A stretch of DNA of 64,000 nucleotides. Source: Aliihoeflea sp052435735 (GTDB taxonomy: Bacteria; Pseudomonadota; Alphaproteobacteria; Rhizobiales; Rhizobiaceae). The notes under the pieces are model-generated. The model had not been told where the DNA came from and did not search any database. It saw nothing but the letters and a program-made list of their open reading frames with translations. The DNA lies in assembly GCA_052435735.1 (NCBI GenBank), contig JBQVNB010000005.1:62001-126000 (forward strand). The letters are read 5' to 3'. Each line of letters begins with the position of its first letter. Position 1 is the first letter of the stretch. A program made the position numbers and the translations under genes. Of this stretch, positions 8,766 to 16,800 are shown piece after piece.

Positions 8766-9503
8766 TCAGATCATCGCCATGCCGCCATTGACGTGCAGCG
8801 TCTGGCCGGTGACGTAGCCGCCGGCGTCCGAGGCGAGGTAGATGACGGCGGCCGCGATGTCGTCGCCCTTGCCCATCTTCTTCATCGGGATCGCGCCCAT
8901 GATCGCCTCGCGCTGCTTGTCGTTCAGCTTGTCGGTCATGGCCGATTCGATGAAGCCGGGGGCAACGCAATTGACCGTGACGTTGCGCGTCGCGATCTCC
9001 TGCGCCAGCGATTTGGAAAAGCCGATCAGCCCGGCCTTGGAGGCGCAATAGTTCGCCTGGCCCGGATTGCCGGTCACGCCGACGACGGAGGTGATGTTGA
9101 TGATGCGGCCGGAACGGCGGCGCATCATCGGGTGCGTCAGTTCGCGCGTCAGGCGGAAGACGGCGCCCAGATTGACGTCGAGCACGGAATCCCAGTCCTC
9201 GTCCGACATGCGAACGAACAGGCCGTCGCGGGTGATCCCGGCATTGTTGACGAGAATGTCGGCGCCTTCGAGGTCCGCCTCGGCCTTCTTGCCGAGTTCC
9301 TTGACGGCTTCGCGGTCCGACAGGTTTGCAGGGAAAATCTTGACGCGATCGCCCAGTTCGCCCGCCAGCGCCTCGAGCTTCTCGACGCGGGTGCCGTGTA
9401 TGCCGACGGTGGCGCCGGCCGCGTGCAGCGCGCGGGCGACCGCCTCGCCGATGCCGCCGGTCGCGCCGGTGACGAGGGCCTTCTTTCCAGTCAAATCGAA
9501 CAT
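8766..9503 (-). CDS. fabG: 3-oxoacyl-ACP reductase FabG
   Basis: NADPH-dependent reduction of 3-ketoacyl-ACP, the second step of each elongation cycle. 245 aa from MFDLTGKKALVTGA, with AAGGAAG eight bases upstream. Classical SDR: cofactor motif TGATGGIGEA, NNAGITRDGLF, Ser139 in NITSVVG, and Tyr152/Lys156 in NYCASKAG. The C-terminal TGQTLHVNGGMAMI is the usual FabG ending. 19 bp after fabD; an in-frame Met 17 codons upstream would overlap fabD and lacks a ribosome-binding site. Confidence 0.97.
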   Translation of the reverse strand: MFDLTGKKALVTGATGGIGEAVARALHAAGATVGIHGTRVEKLEALAGELGDRVKIFPANLSDREAVKELGKKAEADLEGADILVNNAGITRDGLFVRMSDEDWDSVLDVNLGAVFRLTRELTHPMMRRRSGRIINITSVVGVTGNPGQANYCASKAGLIGFSKSLAQEIATRNVTVNCVAPGFIESAMTDKLNDKQREAIMGAIPMKKMGKGDDIAAAVIYLASDAGGYVTGQTLHVNGGMAMI

Positions 9504-9522
9504 GTGCTTCCTTTCGGATGTA

Positions 9523-10464
9523 TCAGGCCAGATTGGCGAGCGCGGTCTCGACATCCTGCGGCGTCGTGATCGACACCGGGGTCAGGTCGCGGTTGATGCG
9601 GCGGGCAAGGCCGGAGAGGACCTTGCCGGTACCGACTTCATAAAGCGTCGTCACGTCGTTCGCGGCGAACCACTCGATCGTCTCGCGCCAGCGCACCTGG
9701 CCGGTGACCTGCTCGACGAGGCTGTTGACGATCGCATCGGGATCGGTGAGCGGCGAAACGGTGACGTTGGCGACGACGGGCACGACCGGCGGCTTCTTGT
9801 CGACCTCGCCGAGCGCGACGCGCATCGCGTCCGCCGCCGGCGACATCAGCGCCGAATGGAACGGGGCGGAAACGGGGAGCATCAGCGCGCGCTTGGCGCC
9901 CTTTTCGGTGGCGATGCGGGCGGCTTCGGTCACCGCGTCTTTCGAGCCGGATATAACGAGCTGGCCGCCGCCATTGTCGTTTGCGATCTGGCACACACCC
10001 TTGGCTGACGCCTCTTCGCAGGCCGCCTGCACGACATCCTGCTCCAGGCCGATGATCGCCGCCATGGCGCCCTCGCCGACCGGAACGGCCGCCTGCATGG
10101 CGTTGCCGCGCGTGCGCAACAGGCGCGCCGTGTCGGCGACCGAGAACATGCCGGCGGCGCAAAGGGCGGAATATTCGCCTAGCGAATGACCTGCGACATA
10201 GGCGATTTTCGACTTCATGTCGAAGCCGCGCGCTTCCATGGCGCGGATCGCGGCCATCGAAACGGCCATCAGCGCCGGCTGCGCGTTGGCGGTCAGGGTC
10301 AGCTTTTCTTCCGGCCCTTCCCACATCAGAGTGGAAAGCTTTTCGCCCAGCGCCGCATCGACCTCGTCGAACACCGCGCGCGCCTCGGGAAAGGCGTCGG
10401 CGAGATCCTTGCCCATGCCGACCGACTGGCTGCCCTGCCCCGGGAAGGTGAATGCAATCGCCAT
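9523..10464 (-). CDS. fabD: Malonyl-CoA-ACP transacylase FabD
   Basis: Moves malonyl from CoA to ACP to supply the elongation cycle. 313 aa from MAIAFTFPGQGSQSVGMG, with GAGGAG ahead of the ATG; the longer open frame upstream has no family similarity. Nucleophile Ser94 is in VAGHSLGEYSALCAAG and the catalytic His203 in VSAPFHSALM. First gene of the minus-strand fab cluster and divergent from rpsF. Confidence 0.97.
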   Translation of the reverse strand: MAIAFTFPGQGSQSVGMGKDLADAFPEARAVFDEVDAALGEKLSTLMWEGPEEKLTLTANAQPALMAVSMAAIRAMEARGFDMKSKIAYVAGHSLGEYSALCAAGMFSVADTARLLRTRGNAMQAAVPVGEGAMAAIIGLEQDVVQAACEEASAKGVCQIANDNGGGQLVISGSKDAVTEAARIATEKGAKRALMLPVSAPFHSALMSPAADAMRVALGEVDKKPPVVPVVANVTVSPLTDPDAIVNSLVEQVTGQVRWRETIEWFAANDVTTLYEVGTGKVLSGLARRINRDLTPVSITTPQDVETALANLA

Positions 10465-10819
10465 GGCGCGTCTCCTCTGGTCGTCCGGTCCGTATTCGTG
10501 GCAAAGCGTGTGGCGCAGGCGGGGCCGCAAAGTCAAGGCTGGCGGGCAAATGGCGTCCCACCGGAGCCCGAGCATTGCATCCCGGCGAAGATGGTGTATA
10601 TGAGCCGCACTCTGCCGGTCCTAGCTGGGGGCTGAACGGAGGGCCATGCGCGTTTTTCGATAAGAATTGCACATGAATGAAGGCCAGGTGCCTTCGGCCT
10701 CCCGTGTCTCCGCTCTCGACCGTCTCGACCACAGCCTTTCCGCCCGCCTCGCGGGTGAGAGAAGTTGATGAGGCTTTAGCCGCTGGCGCCGCGCAGGGAA
10801 ACGAAGAAAGGCAAATAAC
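10465..10819. other. Intergenic region between fabD and rpsF: divergent promoters and rpsF leader
   Basis: 355 bases without a convincing gene. It holds the start region of fabD (minus) and a leader of about 210 bases for the rpsF-rpsR-rplI transcript. Several short GC-rich stems are possible in 10603-10819 (for example around CCTCGCGGGTGAG), and autoregulation by the S6:S18 complex is known in other bacteria, but no conserved leader could be recognised by eye. Confidence 0.5.
10574..10602 (+). promoter_or_regulatory. Candidate promoter of rpsF operon
   Basis: TTGCAT at 10575-10580 and TATATG at 10597-10602 with a 16-base spacer, close to the alphaproteobacterial sigma-70 pattern CTTGAC-N17-CTATAT (shift by one base gives GTATAT). 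It would start transcription near 10609, giving a leader of ~210 bases. Assigned by eye only. Confidence 0.45.
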
Positions 10820-11305
10820 ATGGCACTTTACGAACACGTGTTTCTTGCCCGCCAGGACCTCTCCGCGCAGCAGGTCGATGCCCTCGTCGAACAGTACAAG
10901 GGTGTCATCGAAGCGCATGAAGGTTCGATCGGCCGGGTCGAGAACTGGGGCCTCAAGTCCCTCACCTACCGCATCAACAAGAACCGCAAGGCCTACTACA
11001 CCTTGATGGACATCACCGCCCCGGCGGCTGCTATCCAGGAGATGGAACGCCAGATGGGTCTGTCGGAAGACGTCCTGCGCTTCATGACCATCAAGGTCGA
11101 GGCGCATGAGGAAGGCCCGTCCGCGATGATGCAGAAGCGCGACGACCGTGGTGATCGCGGCGATCGCGGCCCGCGCGGCGACCGCTTCGGCGGCGACCGC
11201 GACCGTGGCCCGCGCGATCGTGACGATCGTGGTCCCCGTGGCGATCGCGACGATCGCGGCCCGCGCCGCCCGCGCGAAAACCAGGCTGAAGGAGCTGGCG
11301 CATAA
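10820..11305 (+). CDS. rpsF: Ribosomal protein bS6
   Basis: Small-subunit protein that binds 16S rRNA as a heterodimer with bS18. Residues 1-110 match bS6 ([38 protein letters not shown]). The remaining 50 residues form a low-complexity Arg/Asp/Gly tail built from repeats such as DRGPRGDRD, seen in Hyphomicrobiales but not in E. coli, where the tail is a short Glu run. AAGG lies ahead of the ATG at 10820. The stop shares one base with the rpsR start. Confidence 0.97.
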
Positions 11306-11553
11306 TGGTCGACATCAACCAGATCCCGACGCGCCGGCCGTTCCACCGCCGCCGCAAGACCTGCCCGTTCTCCGGCGCCAACGCTCCGAAGATCGACTAC
11401 AAGGACGTCAAGCTCCTGCAGCGCTACATTTCCGAGCGCGGCAAGATCGTGCCGTCGCGCATCACGGCCGTCAGCCAGAAGAAGCAGCGCGAGCTCGCCA
11501 AGGCGATCAAGCGCGCCCGCTTCCTGGGCCTCCTGCCCTACGTCGTGAAGTAA
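11305..11553 (+). CDS. rpsR: Ribosomal protein bS18
   Basis: 82 aa partner of bS6 on the platform of the 30S subunit. Family motifs are [15 protein letters not shown], the [21 protein letters not shown] core and [28 protein letters not shown] at the end. Its ATG overlaps the rpsF TAA by one base (TAATG), so S6 and S18 synthesis is likely coupled, in keeping with their equimolar complex. Confidence 0.98.
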
Positions 11554-11560
11554 GCATCTT

Positions 11561-11588
11561 CGTCGGAGGCGGCCAGCCGCCTCCGACG
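11561..11588 (+). terminator. Strong stem-loop between rpsR and rplI
   Basis: Perfect 12-base arms CGTCGGAGGCGG (11561-11572) and CCGCCTCCGACG (11577-11588) with a four-base loop, eight bases after the rpsR stop. No T-tract follows, so it may be an RNA-processing or 3'-stabilising hairpin or a partial terminator that lowers rplI expression rather than a full stop. Confidence 0.55.
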
Positions 11589-11752
11589 TCCCACCCGTCA
11601 TGTTCGGCATTACGGCGAGACGAGAATTTCCGAGTTGGAGCGCACCGCTCCTAACTGCCAACCGGCAGGACAGCGCCCGAAGACGCCGCATGCGGCTCTT
11701 CCTTCCTGTTCCTGCCCGCCGGACGACCGGCGCGAAGACAAGGAACAGTGAC

Positions 11753-12367
11753 ATGGACGTCATCCTGCTTGAACGTATTTCCAAGCTCGGCCAGATGGGC
11801 GAGACCGTGAAGGTGAAGGCCGGGTTCGCCCGCAACTTCCTTCTGCCGCAGGGCAAGGCGCTGCGCGCCAACGAAGCCAACAAGAAGAAGTTCGAAGGCC
11901 AGCGCGCGCAGCTCGAAGCCCGCAACCTCGAGCGCAAGAACGAAGCCCAGCAGGTCGCCGACCAGCTCGATGGCAAGACCTTCGTGGTCGTCCGTTCGGC
12001 GGGCGAAACCGGCCAGCTCTACGGTTCGGTCTCCACGCGCGACATCTCCGACATCGTGACCGCCGACGGCTTCTCGGTCGGCCGCAACCAGGTCGAACTC
12101 AACCAGCCGATCAAGACCATCGGCCTGACCAACGTCGCCATCGCGCTTCACCCGGAAGTCGAAGTGACGATCACGCTCAACATCGCGCGTTCGGCCGATG
12201 AAGCCGAGCGTCAGGCCCGCGGCGAGACGCTCGATTCGGCCGAAGCCATCTATGGCGACGACATCAACGAGAACGCCCGCCCCGACGCCTTCTTCGATCC
12301 GGAAGCGGACTACGAAGACGACGGCGAAGGCGAAGAAGCTGCCGGCGACGAGGGCGAGGAGCGCTAA
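11753..12367 (+). CDS. rplI: Ribosomal protein bL9
   Basis: Large-subunit protein at the base of the L1 stalk. 204 aa from MDVILLERISKLGQMGE; AAGGAA stands eight bases before the ATG, and the open frame upstream of it has no similarity to L9. The N-terminal domain keeps KVKAGFARNFLLPQGKAL, then the long connecting helix, then the C-terminal domain (TIGLTNVAIALHPEVEVTITL). An acidic tail of ~50 residues (DDINENARPDAFFDPE...) is added compared with the ~150-residue E. coli protein. Relatives often carry a membrane-protein gene between rpsR and rplI; here only 199 bases separate them. Confidence 0.97.
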   Translation: MDVILLERISKLGQMGETVKVKAGFARNFLLPQGKALRANEANKKKFEGQRAQLEARNLERKNEAQQVADQLDGKTFVVVRSAGETGQLYGSVSTRDISDIVTADGFSVGRNQVELNQPIKTIGLTNVAIALHPEVEVTITLNIARSADEAERQARGETLDSAEAIYGDDINENARPDAFFDPEADYEDDGEGEEAAGDEGEER

Positions 12368-12396
12368 GCTCCCCGTCATCAGCGCGAACTTTCAGG

Positions 12397-12424
12397 AACG
12401 CCCGGACCTCTGGTTCGGGCGTTT
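12397..12424 (+). terminator. Rho-independent terminator after rplI
   Basis: Twelve-base arms AACGCCCGGACC (12397-12408) and GGTTCGGGCGTT (12412-12423, one G-T pair) with a three-base loop, followed by TTTCG. It closes the rpsF-rpsR-rplI transcript 30 bases after the stop codon. Confidence 0.75.
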
Positions 12425-12510
12425 CGCATTGGTGGACCGATGGACGGCCTTCAAATCGCGGCGATCTTCCCTTACGGTAGAAGGATCGTGTCGAACCTCT
12501 TGGTCCTGCG

Positions 12511-13767
12511 ATGTTCTGGGTGCTGAAACGTCTCGGCCGCCGGCTCGTCAGAACCGGAAACCTGCTCGTGACGGATGCGCGTGGCGAGCAACACCGGTTC
12601 GGTGACGGCTCGGGAACGCCGATCCACATTGCGATCCGCACGCGCCTTGCGGAACGCGCCATCTCCCTCAACCCCTCGCTTGCCGTGCCCGAGGCCTATA
12701 TGGCCGGCGATCTGGATTTCGTTGAAGGCGACCTGATCGACTTCGTGCGCCTCTCCTACGCCAATCTCGACGTCGCCTACGCCAAGCTCGGCACGCTGAA
12801 GGCTGCCGAAACCGGGCGGCGGCTCGCCAAGCGCATCCACCAGTGGAACCCGGCGCCGCGCTCGCGCGCGAACGTCAAGCATCACTACGACCTTTCAGGC
12901 GAACTCTACCGGCTCTTCCTCGACGACGACATGCAGTATTCCTGCGCCTATTTCGAGCGGTCGGACATGTCGCTCGACGCGGCGCAGTTTGCCAAGAAAC
13001 GACACCTGGCAGCGAAGCTCGCCATGCGGCCGGGCCTTGGCATCCTCGACATCGGCTCGGGCTGGGGCGGGCTCGGCATCTATCTCGCGCAGGAATTCGA
13101 CGCGGACGTCCTCGGCGTCACGCTTTCGGACGAGCAGCACAAGGTCTCGACCGACCGCGCGCACCGGCTGGGGCTGGAGCGGCACGTCCATTTCGAGATA
13201 CGCGACTATCGCAGCCTGCAGGAGCGGTTCGACCGGATCGTCTCGGTCGGCATGTTCGAGCATGTCGGCGTCAACCACTACCGCGCCTTCTTCGACACCT
13301 GCGCCAAGCTTCTGAAGCCCGACGGCGTCATGGTGCTGCACGCGATCGGCAGGTCCGGACCGCCGACGGCAACGGCGCCCTTCATCCGCAAGCATATCTT
13401 CCCCGGCGGCTATATTCCCGCACTGTCGGAAGTGCTGCCCTCGATCGAGCGGTCGGGGCTGATGGTGACCGACGTCGAAATCCTGCGGCTGCACTATGCC
13501 GAGACAATCCGACACTGGCGCGAGCGGTTCGCGGCCAATCGCGAGCGCGCCAAGGCGCTTTACGACGAGCGCTTCTGCCGGATGTGGGAATTCTACCTCG
13601 CCGCCTCCGAAGGCGCGTTCCGCTGGCAGGATTTGATGGTGTTCCAGATCCAGATGACCCGGCGCAACGACACGTTGCCGCTGACTCGCGACTACATGGT
13701 CGAAACCGAGCGCGTGCTTGCGCACGAACCCGCCCCGCCAAAACAGCGGCGACGGCGCAAAGCCTAA
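12511..13767 (+). CDS. cfa: Cyclopropane-fatty-acyl-phospholipid synthase
   Basis: SAM-dependent enzyme that methylenates double bonds of membrane phospholipid acyl chains. 418 aa. N-terminal lipid-binding region, then KHHYDLSGELYRLFLDDDMQYSCAYF, the SAM motif ILDIGSGWGGLGIYLAQ, VSVGMFEHVGVNHY with the active-site Glu/His, and the C-terminal HYAETIRHWRERF...MWEFYL motif. Ends in a basic tail (KQRRRRKA). It sits between rplI and dnaB, which are often closer together in relatives. Membrane-associated; substrates would be lipids from the pssA-psd pathway also encoded in this window. Confidence 0.95.
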   Translation: MFWVLKRLGRRLVRTGNLLVTDARGEQHRFGDGSGTPIHIAIRTRLAERAISLNPSLAVPEAYMAGDLDFVEGDLIDFVRLSYANLDVAYAKLGTLKAAETGRRLAKRIHQWNPAPRSRANVKHHYDLSGELYRLFLDDDMQYSCAYFERSDMSLDAAQFAKKRHLAAKLAMRPGLGILDIGSGWGGLGIYLAQEFDADVLGVTLSDEQHKVSTDRAHRLGLERHVHFEIRDYRSLQERFDRIVSVGMFEHVGVNHYRAFFDTCAKLLKPDGVMVLHAIGRSGPPTATAPFIRKHIFPGGYIPALSEVLPSIERSGLMVTDVEILRLHYAETIRHWRERFAANRERAKALYDERFCRMWEFYLAASEGAFRWQDLMVFQIQMTRRNDTLPLTRDYMVETERVLAHEPAPPKQRRRRKA

Positions 13768-13956
13768 AACTTTAGCGGCCTGTTGCGCGCTTGCACATGT
13801 CAATCACCGATCGTGTTTGGCCGCGTACAGGCTGTGAAGTAATGTTGATCTTGCGATTCGCCGTTGGTCCGTTCGGGCAGTCGCGCTAGACACTCGTCAC
13901 CCAGCCGCGATTCACGTTTCTCGTCCCGTCCGGCGCATCCGACAGATGGACATGGA

Positions 13957-15447
13957 ATGGCCGAAGCCGCTCGCAAGCTCGCACCCGTCGAGACCCCGCT
14001 CTATCGCGAAGCCCCGAACAATATCGAGGCCGAACAGGCGCTGCTCGGCGCGGTGCTCGTCAACAACGACGCCTTTTACCGGGTCTCGGACTTCCTCAAG
14101 GCCCAGCATTTCCACGAGCCGCTGCACCGCAAGATCTTCGAGGTCGCGGGTGAACTGATCCGGATGGGCAAGATGGCCAATCCGGTGACGCTGAAGACCT
14201 TCCTGCCGGCCGAGGAGAAGGTCGGCGAGATGACCGTCTCGCACTATCTGGCACGGCTCGCCGCAGAAGCCGTCAACGTCATCAATGCCGCCGATTACGG
14301 CCGCGCGATCTACGATCTTGCCACGCGCCGCGCATTGATCACGGTCGGCGAGGACATGGTCAACATCGCCTATGACGCGCCGGTCGACATGTCGCCGGCC
14401 GCGCAGATCGAGGATGCGGAGCGGCGCCTGTTCGAACTGGCGGAGACCGGCCGCTACGATGGCGGTTTCGAGAGCTTTTCCGACGCTGTGAAGACCGCGA
14501 TCGACATGGCCGCCGCCGCCTATCAGCGCGACGGGCATCTGTCGGGCGTCTCCTCCGGCCTGCGCGACCTCGATGGCAAGATGGGCGGGCTGCAGCCGTC
14601 CGATCTGATCATTCTTGCCGGTCGTCCCGGTATGGGCAAGACGTCGCTCGCAACCAACATCGCCTTCAACATCGCCCATGCCTATGAGCCGGAGATGCAG
14701 GCGGACGGCTCGTTCAAGGCGAAGAATGGTGGCGTCATCGGGTTCTTCTCGCTCGAAATGTCGGCCGAGCAGCTTGCGACGCGTATCATTTCCGAGCAGG
14801 CCGAGGTGCCCTCCTCCAAGATTAGGCGCGGCGACCTGACCGAGGCCGACTTCGAGAAGCTCGTCGGCTGCACGCAGACGCTGCAGAAGATTCCGCTCTT
14901 CATCGACGCGACCGGCGGCATCTCGATCGCGCAGCTTTCCGCGCGCGCCCGGCGACTGAAGCGTCAGCGCGGGCTCGACGTGCTCGTCATCGACTACGTC
15001 CAGCTCATGCAGGGCTCGTCCAAGGCGTCGGCGCAGAACCGCGTGCAGGAAATCACCGAGATCACGACCGGGCTGAAGTCGCTGGCCAAGGAACTCAACG
15101 TCCCGATCATCGCGCTCTCCCAGCTCTCGCGTCAGGTCGAAAGCCGCGACGACAAGCGGCCGCAGCTTTCCGACCTTCGCGAATCGGGCTCGATCGAGCA
15201 GGATGCGGACGTGGTGCTGTTCGTCTATCGCGACGAATATTACCTCAAGAACAAGGAGCCCGAGCGCAACACGCTCGAGCATCAGGAGTGGGAGACGAAG
15301 CTGAACGAGGTTCGCGGCAAGGCCGAAGTGATCATCGCAAAGCAGCGCCACGGCCCGACGGGCACCGTTTCGCTCTCCTTCGTCGGCGAATTCACCCGCT
15401 TTGCCGACCTCGCAGAGGAGCATCACCTTCCCGAGCGGTTCGAATAG
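13957..15447 (+). CDS. dnaB: Replicative DNA helicase DnaB
   Basis: Hexameric 5'-3' helicase of the replication fork. 496 aa from MAEAARKLAPVETPLYREAP. N-terminal primase/loader domain begins NNIEAEQALLGAVLVNNDAF; RecA-like domain has Walker A AGRPGMGKTS (221-230), Walker B VLVIDYVQLM, and SDLRESGSIEQDADVV with the arginine finger region. Two upstream in-frame starts exist, but the family N-terminus begins here. No intein is present. Its stop is directly followed by the TTG start of alr. Confidence 0.98.
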   Translation: MAEAARKLAPVETPLYREAPNNIEAEQALLGAVLVNNDAFYRVSDFLKAQHFHEPLHRKIFEVAGELIRMGKMANPVTLKTFLPAEEKVGEMTVSHYLARLAAEAVNVINAADYGRAIYDLATRRALITVGEDMVNIAYDAPVDMSPAAQIEDAERRLFELAETGRYDGGFESFSDAVKTAIDMAAAAYQRDGHLSGVSSGLRDLDGKMGGLQPSDLIILAGRPGMGKTSLATNIAFNIAHAYEPEMQADGSFKAKNGGVIGFFSLEMSAEQLATRIISEQAEVPSSKIRRGDLTEADFEKLVGCTQTLQKIPLFIDATGGISIAQLSARARRLKRQRGLDVLVIDYVQLMQGSSKASAQNRVQEITEITTGLKSLAKELNVPIIALSQLSRQVESRDDKRPQLSDLRESGSIEQDADVVLFVYRDEYYLKNKEPERNTLEHQEWETKLNEVRGKAEVIIAKQRHGPTGTVSLSFVGEFTRFADLAEEHHLPERFE

Positions 15448-16626
15448 TTGGCGTTCTTCGCAGCGAATCCGGCTGACATCGATCCGCGCATCTGCGGCGG
15501 CCGGCTGTCGATCGACGTCGAGGCGCTGGCGGCGAATTACCGCCTGCTGGCGGCGAAGGCGCGACCTGCGCGCGTCGCGGGTGTCGTCAAGGCGAACGCC
15601 TATGGGCTCGGCATCGAGGTGGTCGCGCCGGTGCTTTGGGCCGAGGGCTGCCGCGTCTTCTTCGTCGCGCTGCCGCAGGAAGGCATGGCGCTGCGCAAGC
15701 TCCTGCCCGAAGCCGACATCTATGTCCTCGCCGGCCTGTTCGAGCCACACGCGGCGCAGGCCTATCGCGAGACGCGGCTGATTCCGGTGCTCAACGACGA
15801 GGCCGACATCTCGCTATGGGAGGCGTATGGCTGGGATGCGCCGGACGGGCCGCGCCCTTGCGCGCTGCATGTCGACACCGGCATGAACCGGCTCGGGCTG
15901 AGCGGTCATCAGGTCACGCGATTCTTCCACGAGAACAAGCTGACGCGGGCGCTGACGCCGCGGCTCGTCATGAGCCACCTCGCATGCGCAGACGAGCCCG
16001 CGTCCCCCGCGAACCAGCGCCAGCTCGAATCATTCCAGTCGGTTGAGCGGCTCTTCAAAGGCGTCGTTTCAAGCCTGGCGAACTCCGCCGGGACGTTTCT
16101 TTCGGGCGACTATGCGTTCGACATCGTGCGGCCCGGCATCGCGCTTTATGGCGGTGCGCCGCAGGCAGGGCTCGCGAACCCGATGCGGCCGGTCGCCACC
16201 GTCGAGGCGCGGATCGTGCAGGTACGCGCGGCGAAGGCCGGCGAGACCGTCAGCTATGGCGGTACGGTGACGCTGGCGCGCGACACGCTGATTGCCGTCG
16301 CCGCGGTGGGATATGCGGATGGGCTTCATCGCGCGCTTTCGGGCTCGGGCGTGCCTTTGCGGGAGGCGCGGGCTGACGGCGGGCATGGCTTCATAGCCGG
16401 GCAGCGCGTGCCGATCCTGGGGCGGGTGACGATGGATCTGACGCTGTTCGACGTGACCGATCTCGGGCCGGGTGCCGTAGGGCACGGCGACTGGATCGAG
16501 TTGTTCGGGGCGAACATTCCGATCGACGAGGCGGCGGCTGCGGCGGGGACGATTGCGTATGAGTTGCTGACCTCGCTCGGGGGGCGGTATTTGCGGCGGG
16601 TGGTGCATGGGGAGCGCCATCGATGA
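15448..16626 (+). CDS. alr: Alanine racemase
   Basis: PLP enzyme making D-alanine for peptidoglycan. 392 aa. The PLP lysine is Lys48 in AGVVKANAYGLG; the second catalytic base Tyr270 is in TVSYGGTVTL. LHVDTGMNRLGL and RPGIALYG are further family motifs. The only start that keeps the N-terminal barrel strand (RLSIDVEALAANYRLL) is TTG at 15448, abutting the dnaB stop with no gap; a rare start in such a position suggests low, coupled translation. The dnaB-alr-radA order is conserved in the order. Confidence 0.95.
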   Translation: MAFFAANPADIDPRICGGRLSIDVEALAANYRLLAAKARPARVAGVVKANAYGLGIEVVAPVLWAEGCRVFFVALPQEGMALRKLLPEADIYVLAGLFEPHAAQAYRETRLIPVLNDEADISLWEAYGWDAPDGPRPCALHVDTGMNRLGLSGHQVTRFFHENKLTRALTPRLVMSHLACADEPASPANQRQLESFQSVERLFKGVVSSLANSAGTFLSGDYAFDIVRPGIALYGGAPQAGLANPMRPVATVEARIVQVRAAKAGETVSYGGTVTLARDTLIAVAAVGYADGLHRALSGSGVPLREARADGGHGFIAGQRVPILGRVTMDLTLFDVTDLGPGAVGHGDWIELFGANIPIDEAAAAAGTIAYELLTSLGGRYLRRVVHGERHR

Positions 16627-16645
16627 AGGTTTGCGCTCGACGTTG

Positions 16646-16757
16646 GCCCCCTCTGTCCTGCCGGACATCTCCCCCGCGAGGAGGGAGATCACGCGGTGTC
16701 GGCGACGAGACTAATCTCCCCCCATGCGGGGGAGATGTCCGGCAGGACAGAGAGGGG
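16646..16757. repeat. Palindromic intergenic repeat element between alr and radA
   Basis: Perfect 27-base arms at 16651-16677 (core CTGCCGGACATCTCCCCC) and 16726-16752 (its reverse complement), separated by 48 bases. Each half can also fold on itself: ATCTCCC/GGGAGAT on the left and ATCTCCCCC/GGGGGAGAT on the right. It fills most of the 174-base alr-radA gap and looks like a Rhizobium-type intergenic mosaic element. No open reading frame of its own and no second copy seen in the window. Confidence 0.75.
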
Positions 16758-16800
16758 CGCCGTAGAGCACAAACCGAGCAGATTTCGGGAATGCCCTCGA

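Noticed and set aside
10603..10819. S6:S18-binding leader element
   Set aside because: Position is right, but I could not recognise the conserved stem and bulge by eye; a covariance-model search would be decisive.
13912..15750. 612-codon minus-strand open frame
   Set aside because: Antisense to dnaB, with no motif or ribosome-binding site.
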